In this document: positions 57,585 to 64,000 of the stretch, one piece after another
Layout: every line of letters starts with the position of its first letter
How positions within the stretch are numbered: position 1 is the first letter of the stretch
Assembly: GCF_008369195.1 (NCBI RefSeq)
Contig: NZ_VOBC01000002.1
Coordinates: forward strand, 310,001 to 374,000
DNA length: 64,000 bases
Reading direction: 5' to 3'
From: Sporosarcina sp. ANT_H38
GTDB taxonomy: Bacteria > Bacillota > Bacilli > Bacillales_A > Planococcaceae
The notes under the pieces: model-generated
Database searches by the model: none
What the model saw: the letters and a program-made list of their open reading frames with translations, nothing else
Told to the model about the DNA's origin: nothing
Program-made: the position numbers and the translations under genes

Positions 57585-58433
57585 ACGAGTCTCGCAAAAT
57601 ATCATTCGGTCTTTACCATTGATATCTTTTACCGTTTTAACGAAAGCTTCCGGGAATGCCTCTTCGAATAATTTTTGTACAGCTGGCCCTTGAAGATAGC
57701 CGATTTCGACTGCGATGAGGGAAGGCCTGTTCATAAGTGGTGGTAAGGTTTCGGCAAGTCTGCGATAAAAGTAGAGTCCGTCTTCATCCGCAAATAATGC
57801 ATTATGCGGTTCGTGGTCGAGTACCGTACCTGACATTAAAGCTGCTTCGTCATGCGCGATATAGGGCGGGTTTGATAACACGACGTCCCATTTGTCCTGT
57901 GCAATCGGCGCAGTTAGATCACCTTGAAGAAAATTGACTTCGGCATCATTCGCTTTTGCGTTTTGCTGCGCGATTGCAAGTGCACCTTCACTGATATCCG
58001 TTGCAGTAACGAGAGCTTCTGGCCATTCTTTTTTGAATGAAATCGCGATTGCACCGCTACCTGTTCCGATATCTGCGACGGTAATTTCTTTATCAGAAAA
58101 AAGTTTCTGACTTCTTTCAAGTGTACCGTAAACCAATTCTTCCGTTTCTGGACGCGGGATAAGAACGTTTTCATCAACTTTGAAGGTGTAGCCGTAAAAA
58201 CCTTCTTCACCAATGACGTATTGTACAGGTCTTCCTTCGATCAGTTCGGCGGTTTTATCCCAAAAGTCCTTGTGTTGCTCGCCTGTAAGTTGTTTCTGTA
58301 CATCCGCAAATAAAGAAGCCCTGGACTTTTGCGTGACGAATTCCATGAGGAGCTGTGCAGCATGTGGTTCAAGGCCTTTTTGTTCCAATAAAGAAGAAGC
58401 CCGTTGGAGAGCTTCATAAATTTTTTCAGTCAT
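57579..58433 (-). CDS. prmC: Peptide chain release factor glutamine methyltransferase
   Basis: The 284-residue enzyme has the SAM motif [12 protein letters not shown] and the catalytic NPPYIA, plus the N-terminal helical RF-binding domain with [15 protein letters not shown]. It methylates the GGQ glutamine of release factors. It overlaps the prfA 3' end by 8 bp. Its stop codon overlaps the spoIIR sigma-F -35. Confidence 0.96.
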   Translation of the reverse strand: MTEKIYEALQRASSLLEQKGLEPHAAQLLMEFVTQKSRASLFADVQKQLTGEQHKDFWDKTAELIEGRPVQYVIGEEGFYGYTFKVDENVLIPRPETEELVYGTLERSQKLFSDKEITVADIGTGSGAIAISFKKEWPEALVTATDISEGALAIAQQNAKANDAEVNFLQGDLTAPIAQDKWDVVLSNPPYIAHDEAALMSGTVLDHEPHNALFADEDGLYFYRRLAETLPPLMNRPSLIAVEIGYLQGPAVQKLFEEAFPEAFVKTVKDINGKDRMIFCETRE

Positions 58434-59502
58434 TGCGATCCAAGCTTTCTAGGCGATTTGCCTGTTCTTCCATAATAAGCGCGTCGATGACTTCATCAAG
58501 TTTTCCTTCAATGATCTGATCGAGTTTCTGAATTGTCAGGCCGATACGGTGATCAGTCACCCGGTTTTGTGGGAAGTTGTATGTTCGAATCCGCTCAGAA
58601 CGGTCGCCTGTACCGACTGCTGATTTCCTTTTTTCATCGTATTCATCTTGGATTTCACGTGTAAATTTATCAGAAACGCGTGCCCGTAATACTTTCATCG
58701 CTTTTTCTTTATTTTTGATTTGCGATTTCTCATCTTGAATCGACACAGTGATGCCAGTTGGAAGATGCGTCAACCGGACTGCAGACATCGTCGTGTTGAC
58801 CGACTGGCCTCCGGGACCGGATGATGCAAATGTATCAGTACGGATATCTTTTTCATGGATGACAATTTCAATTTCTTCTGCTTCAGGAAGACATGCGACA
58901 GTCGCTGTCGATGTATGCGTACGTCCGCCGGATTCGGTTTCCGGGACCCGTTGCACACGGTGCGCTCCGTTTTCATATTTCAATTTCGAATAAGCACCTG
59001 TTCCGTTAATAAGGAAAATAATCTCTTTAAAGCCGCCGAGTTCTGTTGGAGACGAATCCAATACTTCGACTTTCCAGTGGTTCATTTCCGCGAAACGACT
59101 ATACATACGGAATAAGCTACCAGCAAATAATGCTGCTTCATCGCCGCCTGCCGCTCCCCGTATTTCCATGATAACGTTTTTATTATCGTTCGGATCTTTT
59201 GGCACGAGCAAAAGTTTCAGTTTCCCTTCGAATGATTCGATTTGGTCTTCAAGTTCGGAAACTTCCATTTTGACAAGTTCTTTCATGTCATCGTCGAGAG
59301 ATTCGTTCAACATTTCTTTCGCACTTTTAAGTTCAGCTTTTGCGTGTTTATAGTCACGATAGACTCCAACTTTTTCTTGTAAGCCGGATTGTTCTATAGA
59401 GTACTCACGGAGCTTTGTCATATCACTTACTATCGCGGGATCACTGAGCATTTCATTCAGTTGATCATATCGGTCTTCTACTGCTTGTAACCTTTCAAAC
59501 AT
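58426..59502 (-). CDS. prfA: Peptide chain release factor 1
   Basis: The 358-residue protein has the stop-codon motif PET in [14 protein letters not shown] and the catalytic GGQ in [12 protein letters not shown]. It terminates at UAA and UAG. Start at [11 protein letters not shown] after GAGGTG; the longer frame to 59541 is not supported. First gene of prfA-prmC. Confidence 0.97.
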   Translation of the reverse strand: MFERLQAVEDRYDQLNEMLSDPAIVSDMTKLREYSIEQSGLQEKVGVYRDYKHAKAELKSAKEMLNESLDDDMKELVKMEVSELEDQIESFEGKLKLLLVPKDPNDNKNVIMEIRGAAGGDEAALFAGSLFRMYSRFAEMNHWKVEVLDSSPTELGGFKEIIFLINGTGAYSKLKYENGAHRVQRVPETESGGRTHTSTATVACLPEAEEIEIVIHEKDIRTDTFASSGPGGQSVNTTMSAVRLTHLPTGITVSIQDEKSQIKNKEKAMKVLRARVSDKFTREIQDEYDEKRKSAVGTGDRSERIRTYNFPQNRVTDHRIGLTIQKLDQIIEGKLDEVIDALIMEEQANRLESLDRND

Positions 59503-59648
59503 TGTGGACACCTCATTTTCAGGACTGTTTTGTACGTTCATTGTACGGGAATTCGCTTGGTAAATACAGTTATTTCACTGATACTGACGTTCTTGTTTTT
59601 TGGGATGAAGAGTTTAGTGAGCGCGAGATTCAATTAACATCTTTTTTA

Positions 59649-59774
59649 CTGGAAGTTCGAAACGTTTCGGTGAAGTTTGATAACATTCCTCGTAAAGTAT
59701 GCAACGTTCTTCCGGAAGTTAACAACGTTGCTGGAAAAGCAAATAGTGCTTCCCACAATCTCAGCAACGCCTAT
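59649..59774. repeat. Family-II 21-bp periodic array
   Basis: Six contiguous 21-bp units begin at 59649, 59670, 59691, 59712, 59733 and 59754; the first four are clear. The consensus is GGAAGTTnnnAACGTTnCT, for example GGAAGTTAACAACGTTGCT (59714-59732). The same motif and period occur at 11780-11850. It lies between the tdk terminator and prfA; the rest of this 326-bp gap shows no gene, and the prfA promoter could not be assigned. Confidence 0.75.
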
Positions 59775-59786
59775 ACCTGCCAGAAA

Positions 59787-59819
59787 CCAAAAAGCCCGCC
59801 CGATTCTGCCGGACGGGCC
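59787..59819 (-). terminator. Terminator of tdk
   Basis: The stem GCCCG-n-CCG / CGG-n-CGGGC (59794-59818) is followed on the minus strand by TTTTTGG. It starts 10 nt past the stop. Confidence 0.85.
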
Positions 59820-59828
59820 AACTTGCTG

Positions 59829-60434
59829 TTATCCTTTTACAGTTGCTACAGCTGATACGCCTTTTGGTACTTCATGGTGCTTGCGGCATCTTGGTTCATA
59901 CGCTTCTGAAGCACCCACTAGGATGACAGGATCATCAAAACCCGCAGGCGTGCCATTTATGAGCCGTTGTGTTCGGCTAGAAGGTGAGCCACATACCGTG
60001 CAGACTGCCTGTAATTTAGTAACGTGCTCAGCCACAGCCATTAGTCTTGGCATCGGTCCGAATGGTTCACCGCGGAAATCCTGGTCAAGTCCAGCGACAA
60101 TTACGCGGAATCCACGATTTGCCAACTCCATTACTACGTCAACGATACCTTCGTCAAAAAATTGAGCTTCATCTATCGCGATGACGTCATAATCATTGTT
60201 GACGAACTGCTCAATATGGTTTGAGCTGGCAATCGGATTGGCTATAACAGTTGTCCCATTATGGCTGACGACGGCTTCTTCGCTAAAACGATCATCAATT
60301 TCCGGTTTGAATACCGCGATTTTTTGTTTGGCGAACTGCGATCGTCTTATTCGACGAATCAATTCCTCAGATTTCCCTGAAAACATACTGCCGCAAATGA
60401 CTTCAATCCAACCGCCTTGCATAGTTACGTACAT
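59829..60434 (-). CDS. tdk: Thymidine kinase
   Basis: The 201-residue type II kinase has the P-loop [11 protein letters not shown], the DEAQFFD base motif (about 90-96), and zinc ligands CTVCG and CRKHH. It phosphorylates thymidine in salvage. ATG 7 nt after AGGAG. Confidence 0.97.
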   Translation of the reverse strand: MYVTMQGGWIEVICGSMFSGKSEELIRRIRRSQFAKQKIAVFKPEIDDRFSEEAVVSHNGTTVIANPIASSNHIEQFVNNDYDVIAIDEAQFFDEGIVDVVMELANRGFRVIVAGLDQDFRGEPFGPMPRLMAVAEHVTKLQAVCTVCGSPSSRTQRLINGTPAGFDDPVILVGASEAYEPRCRKHHEVPKGVSAVATVKG

Positions 60435-60573
60435 GGTGAATCTCCTTCCAGTTGCCTCTATATAATCATTTCTTTACTTGTCATGAATTATCTATCATAC
60501 CCTAAAAGCAGTTAAATTTAACGTCTTTTATTTCAAGTCAGAATGTGTTATGCACATTTTTTATGTGTTTTCC

Positions 60574-60618
60574 CAAAAAGAAATACCCGCCCGGCGCATG
60601 TGCACCTGACGGGTATTG
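60574..60618 (-). terminator. Terminator of rpmE
   Basis: The outer stem ATACCCG / CGGGTAT (60583-60616), with inner GC pairs, is followed on the minus strand by TTTCTTTTT. It starts about 10 nt past the stop. Confidence 0.78.
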
Positions 60619-60626
60619 TGAAAATC

Positions 60627-60857
60627 TTACTCTTGGCCTTCTTCTTCGCGGCCTTCTTCTTTGAGACCATATTTTTTGTTGAAGCGGTCGACACGTCCGT
60701 CCGCTTGAGCAAATTTCTGGCGTCCAGTGTAGAATGGGTGGCATTCCGAACAAACTTCAATTCGGATGTCCTCTCTTACAGAACCTGTTTCAAATGTGTT
60801 ACCACATGAACAAGTAACAGTTGATACTTTATAAGCTGGGTGAATTGCTGCTTTCAT
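60627..60857 (-). CDS. rpmE: Ribosomal protein bL31, zinc-binding type
   Basis: The 76-residue protein begins [10 protein letters not shown] and has the four cysteines of the zinc form (CSCGNTF and [12 protein letters not shown]). The C-terminus is an acidic extension ([13 protein letters not shown]). ATG at 60857, after AAGGAGAGAG; the TTG one codon upstream is not needed. The C+ form stores zinc and is replaced by a C- paralogue under zinc limitation in B. subtilis. Confidence 0.96.
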   Translation of the reverse strand: MKAAIHPAYKVSTVTCSCGNTFETGSVREDIRIEVCSECHPFYTGRQKFAQADGRVDRFNKKYGLKEEGREEEGQE

Positions 60858-60978
60858 CAATCTCTCTCCTTTCGCCCTGAACCATCTGGTACAGAGTTAT
60901 ATTATAAGACTGATGCCTTACACGATCCGTGTTCGTCAACCGTATATGCACGCAGATATTATTTAAGTTACCTAAAAT

Positions 60979-61007
60979 ATTATAACAAGTTTGCAGTTCA
61001 GATGCAA
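60979..61007 (-). promoter_or_regulatory. Promoter of rpmE
   Basis: An extended -10 TGTTATAAT (hexamer 60979-60984) with TTGCAT (61002-61007) at 17 nt. The predicted rpmE leader is about 115 nt and includes a second TATAAT-like site nearer the gene. Confidence 0.55.
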
Positions 61008-61019
61008 CTCTTTTCAATT

Positions 61020-61150
61020 CCATTGAATAACGCTTCGGCGCTAGGGGATGCCTACCGCCCTAAGCCGGACAGCTTCGCCGTCAGTCTTAAGGCTTCGGCT
61101 ACCCGGTGTCCAGTTACTGGACACTAGTAAGGCGCCTTCGCTAGTTTATA
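61020..61150. repeat. Hairpin-rich element between rho and rpmE
   Basis: It contains a perfect GTGTCCAG-tta-CTGGACAC hairpin (61106-61124) and an imperfect longer one (CTAAGCCGGACAG with GTCAGTCTTAAG, about 61059-61091), framed by CGCTTCGGCGCTAG and GGCGCCTTCGCTAG. The related ends suggest a dispersed mobile-type element; only one copy is in the window. It may also act as the rho terminator, though no T run follows. Confidence 0.45.
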
Positions 61151-61177
61151 TAGGTACAACTTATTAGTTATAAAATA

Positions 61178-62461
61178 TTACAACAACCCTTTACCGTTAC
61201 GGTGGGCTTTCATCTCGTCATTTAATTTATCGAAGAACTCTTCGTTTGTTTTCGTTAAACGCAATTTTTTCATGAAGCGTTCTGTAAAGTCATGCGAATC
61301 GGAGAATGTTTTTCGAATTGCCCATAACTTTTCAAGCTGGTTAGCCGGGATGAGTAATTCCTCTTTCCGGGTACCTGAACGGCGGATGTCGAGCGCTGGG
61401 AAGATCCGTCGTTCCGCAAGATGGCGGTCAAGATGCAGTTCCATATTACCGGTTCCTTTGAATTCTTCGTAGATGACTTCATCCATGCGTGAACCTGTGT
61501 CAATCAAAGCTGTCGCAAGAATGGTTAAGCTACCGCCTTCTTCGAGATTACGCGCTGCCCCGAAAAATCGTTTTGGACGATGGAATGCAGCTGGATCTAT
61601 ACCACCTGACAGTGTACGTCCACTTGAAGGAATCACAAGGTTATACGCGCGAGCGAGCCTTGTGATGGAATCCATAAGAATGATAACATCTCGTTTATGC
61701 TCTACGAGACGCATTGCCCGTTCCAATACAAGTTCAGCCACTTTGACGTGATTTTCCGGCAATTCATCGAATGTTGAACTGACGACATCAGCCTTGACAG
61801 AGCGTTCAATATCAGTCACTTCTTCAGGTCTTTCATCAATCAGGAGAACGATCAGTTCTGCATCGGGATGATTCATTGTGATAGAATTTGCTATTTCTTT
61901 TAACAACAAAGTTTTACCTGCTTTTGGAGGAGCAGCAATAAGTCCGCGTTGACCGAAACCAACTGGAGAGATAAGGTCCATAATACGCGTTGATAGCTTT
62001 AATGGATCCGTTTCAAGTTTGATATGGCGATCTGGATAGAGCGGTGTAAGTGCTGGGAAATGCACGCGTTCCCGTGCTACTTCTGGATTTTCTCCATTGA
62101 CAGCTTCTACTTGCAGAAGACCGTAATAGCGTTCCGATTCTTTTGGCGGACGAACTTTACCACTTACTTTATCACCATTACGAAGATCGAATCGGCGAAT
62201 TTGGGAAGCGGATATATAGATATCTTCGGAGCTTGGCGAATAGTTGATCGGACGAAGGAAGCCGTAACCCTCCGATTGGATGATTTCAAGGACACCTTCC
62301 ATAAAGAAGAAGCCTTCTTGTTCAGCTCTTGATTTTAAAATGGCAAAAATAAGTTCTCTTTTAGTCAACTTGCTATAATAGGCAATTTTGTATTCTTTTG
62401 CATGGGCATATAACTCTTTTAAAATCATATTCTCCAATGCTGATATCGTTAGTACTGTCAT
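61178..62461 (-). CDS. rho: Transcription termination factor Rho
   Basis: The 427-residue hexameric RNA helicase has the RNA-binding cold-shock-like domain (GVLEIIQSEGYGFLRP), P-loop APPKAGKTLLLK, LIDERPEEVTD (Walker B region), and Q/R-loop segments SITRLARAYN and GGIDPAAFHRPKRFFGAARN (cut view). The ribosome site is weak (GAGTGG). The 433-nt upstream gap has a structured leader. Confidence 0.97.
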   Translation of the reverse strand: MTVLTISALENMILKELYAHAKEYKIAYYSKLTKRELIFAILKSRAEQEGFFFMEGVLEIIQSEGYGFLRPINYSPSSEDIYISASQIRRFDLRNGDKVSGKVRPPKESERYYGLLQVEAVNGENPEVARERVHFPALTPLYPDRHIKLETDPLKLSTRIMDLISPVGFGQRGLIAAPPKAGKTLLLKEIANSITMNHPDAELIVLLIDERPEEVTDIERSVKADVVSSTFDELPENHVKVAELVLERAMRLVEHKRDVIILMDSITRLARAYNLVIPSSGRTLSGGIDPAAFHRPKRFFGAARNLEEGGSLTILATALIDTGSRMDEVIYEEFKGTGNMELHLDRHLAERRIFPALDIRRSGTRKEELLIPANQLEKLWAIRKTFSDSHDFTERFMKKLRLTKTNEEFFDKLNDEMKAHRNGKGLL

Positions 62462-62894
62462 CTTTTGGCACCACTCTTTAGGTTAATGGAATAAGGTGAA
62501 ACTTCAATCAGAGTGAGGTGTTCCTCCCCAAACTTTTTTCTAAGGACCCTAGGCTAAGTGCCCCACGTTCTGCGGCAAATAAGGAGGGCTAAATTTCAAT
62601 CCCTCCTACCTAAGTAACCGACATGGAGGCATGAACTATATTCCTCCGCATTGACTTTAACCTTTCGGGCTTTTACGGACGGTTGAACTCACTTCCGCTT
62701 CTCGAAATTTCCAAAAGCTTTGATTGAGGGGTCTTACTGCCCGTTAATGCTGGATATATTTATGAGGTTAATCTAGGAAGGTATTTAACAATGCTATAAA
62801 CTGAGGGCCCATTTATGATGAGGCCCCCCGAATATATGCAGGTACTTCCTGTACAAGCGAAGATGCCCGGTTTATGGCCGGGCGATGAGCTCCA
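62462..62894 (-). promoter_or_regulatory. Structured leader region of rho, with a short upstream open frame
   Basis: On the minus strand GGAGG (62643-62647) precedes ATG by 10 nt and an 8-codon frame MPPCRLLR (62606-62632). Its CCTCC codons can pair back to that GGAGG; its stop overlaps the 5' arm of a hairpin AGGAGGG / CCCTCCT (62582-62607). Nearer rho is GAGG-tgtt-CCTC (about 62513-62524). A GC hairpin GCCCGG / CCGGGC (62865-62883) right after glpX lacks a T run. No gene is seen in these 433 bp. Confidence 0.5.
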
Positions 62895-63860
62895 TCAGTC
62901 TTGCATGACGAGCAGAGGTTTTTTATCCATGCTGTGTCGGCCTTCAACAAAACGAACTGTGCCCGACTTCGAACGCATGACTAAAGAGTGTGTCTCGCTG
63001 TAACCGCCTTTAAATTGTACGCCGCGAAGAAGTTCTCCGTCAGTTACGCCAGTTGCAGCGAATATCGCGTCGTCACCTTTGACAAGGTCATCCATGTAAA
63101 GCACTTTGTCGACGTCGATACCCATTTTGATGCAACGTTCACGTTCTTCGTCATTTGAAGGAACCAGTCTTCCCTGGATTTCGCCGCCAAGACATTTAAG
63201 ACCGACTGCAGCGATAACGCCTTCTGGTGCTCCGCCAAGTCCGAATAGAATGTCCACTCCGGTTTCATCAAAGGCAGTATTAATAGCTGCTGCAACATCA
63301 CCATCATTGATGAGCTTAATGCGTGCACCAGCAGCCCGAATTTCTTCGATGATAGCGGCATGTCGTTCTCTGTTAAGGACAGTTGCAACAATGTCACCGA
63401 TATCTTTGTTTTTAGCTTTAGCAACAGCCATGAGGTTTTCAGTCACGGACGCATCGATATCGATTTTGCCAACCGATTCACGGCCGACCGCAATTTTGTC
63501 CATATACATATCTGGCGCATTAAGAAGATTTCCTTTATCCGCAATAGCAATAACTGCAAGTGCGTTCCAGCCGCCTGCCGCGACAATATTTGTCCCTTCA
63601 AGCGGGTCAACAGCGACGTCCACTTCAGGACCATTTCCAGTCCCTAGCTTTTCACCAATATAAAGCATTGGCGCTTCGTCCATTTCCCCTTCGCCAATTA
63701 CGACAACCCCTTGCATCGGAATTGTATCGAATACCGTGCGCATTGCTGTTGTTGCAGCGTCATCCGCCTCATTTTTCAAACCGCGTCCCATCCAGCGTGA
63801 AGCTGATACTGCGGCTGCTTCTGTGACACGAACTAATTCCATCGATAAACTGCGTTCCAT
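62895..63860 (-). CDS. glpX: Fructose-1,6-bisphosphatase class II
   Basis: The 321-residue enzyme has [11 protein letters not shown], the metal-binding [20 protein letters not shown] and [11 protein letters not shown]. It hydrolyses fructose-1,6-bisphosphate in gluconeogenesis. ATG with AGGAGG. Order murA2-glpX-rho-rpmE-tdk equals that of B. subtilis (glpX is ywjI there). Confidence 0.96.
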   Translation of the reverse strand: MERSLSMELVRVTEAAAVSASRWMGRGLKNEADDAATTAMRTVFDTIPMQGVVVIGEGEMDEAPMLYIGEKLGTGNGPEVDVAVDPLEGTNIVAAGGWNALAVIAIADKGNLLNAPDMYMDKIAVGRESVGKIDIDASVTENLMAVAKAKNKDIGDIVATVLNRERHAAIIEEIRAAGARIKLINDGDVAAAINTAFDETGVDILFGLGGAPEGVIAAVGLKCLGGEIQGRLVPSNDEERERCIKMGIDVDKVLYMDDLVKGDDAIFAATGVTDGELLRGVQFKGGYSETHSLVMRSKSGTVRFVEGRHSMDKKPLLVMQD

Positions 63861-63912
63861 TTGTGTTCCTCCTGGTATACGGTTAGACCCGTAAGTTTTG
63901 CCACTCTAACTA

Positions 63913-63921
63913 ATTATAGCA
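63913..63921 (-). promoter_or_regulatory. Extended -10 element of glpX
   Basis: TGCTATAAT, 52 nt before the glpX ATG, with no recognisable -35. Confidence 0.4.
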
Positions 63922-63945
63922 TAATAATTTCTAACGTTGGGACGT

Positions 63946-64000
63946 TCATTCGCCCACAATGGCTTCTTTCGAGACGGAAACTTTGCGGATATCCGCTCCA
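63946..64000 (-). CDS. C-terminal end of a second UDP-GlcNAc 1-carboxyvinyltransferase (partial)
   Basis: Seventeen codons read GADIRKVSVSKEAIVGE and stop at 63946. The GADIR start matches the last strand of MurA proteins (the copy at 36742 has GADIVRV), and murA2 (murZ/murAB) precedes glpX in B. subtilis. Only the tail is in the window, so the call rests on position plus five residues. Confidence 0.6.
   Translation of the reverse strand, partial: GADIRKVSVSKEAIVGE

Noticed and set aside
62865..62883. glpX intrinsic terminator
   Set aside because: The GCCCGG/CCGGGC hairpin is not followed by a T run on the minus strand, so it was kept only as part of the rho leader region.

Overview
The window is a chromosomal segment of an endospore-forming Bacillota. 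The best guess is Planococcaceae (Sporosarcina or a close relative). This rests on four sporulation genes (spoIIR, spoIID, spoIIQ, spoIIID), SLH-type surface protein and ManNAc-based wall-polymer genes, AGGAGG-type ribosome sites, frequent GTG/TTG starts, and a gene order that follows the Bacillus subtilis ywj-ywl-atp-ywm-ywp block. The genus is inferred, not proven. Almost every gene is on the minus strand, so biological order runs from 64000 down to 1. No tRNA, rRNA, insertion sequence, prophage or CRISPR array was seen.

Layout, high to low coordinates. (a) 64-57 kb: murA2 (partial), glpX, rho, rpmE, tdk, prfA, prmC, spoIIR. (b) 57-46 kb: ywlC, mntP, ywlE, a chemoreceptor, rpiB, ywlG, glyA, a PAS-GAF-GGDEF-EAL protein, upp and the UDP-GlcNAc 2-epimerase. 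(c) 46-38 kb: the complete F1Fo ATP synthase operon atpIBEFHAGDC, then ywzB. (d) 38-28 kb: murA, spoIID, spoIIQ, spoIIID, mbl, flhO, flhP, an EpuA-like protein, fabZ, two small proteins, ywpF and ssbB. (e) 27-22 kb: the SWIM/SNF2 pair ywqB-ywqA, the main plus-strand unit. (f) 22-1 kb: an accessory region with a YIP1/HlyD pair, a sigma-B-type stress gene, an exonuclease, a polysaccharide deacetylase, a NERD-domain protein, a gamma-glutamyltransferase, transporters, a sigma-54-type regulator beside brnQ, an SLH-CAP protein, an S41 peptidase and wecC-tagA.

Functional themes. The 2-epimerase, WecC dehydrogenase, TagA transferase and SLH-CAP protein fit a ManNAc/ManNAcA secondary wall polymer that anchors S-layer-type proteins. 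SpoIIR, SpoIID, SpoIIQ and SpoIIID cover forespore-to-mother-cell signalling, engulfment and mother-cell gene control. Mbl, MurA and FlhO/FlhP serve wall growth and the flagellar rod.

The most unusual content is non-coding. Five intergenic arrays have a strict 21-bp period, which is two helical turns. Three (13.7, 15.3 and 34.3 kb) are 42-bp double units built on a TATGATCGG-like core; two (11.8 and 59.6 kb) use an unrelated GAAGTT-N3-AACGTT core. Arrays sharing a core differ in their variable segments but are homogeneous inside each array, which suggests local concerted evolution. Also notable are a spoIIR start site hidden in a hairpin whose loop carries a sigma-F-like promoter, an mntP ribosome site buried in the upstream gene's terminator, a multi-hairpin rho leader with a tiny open reading frame, and a family of palindromic dispersed repeats of about 115-140 bp.
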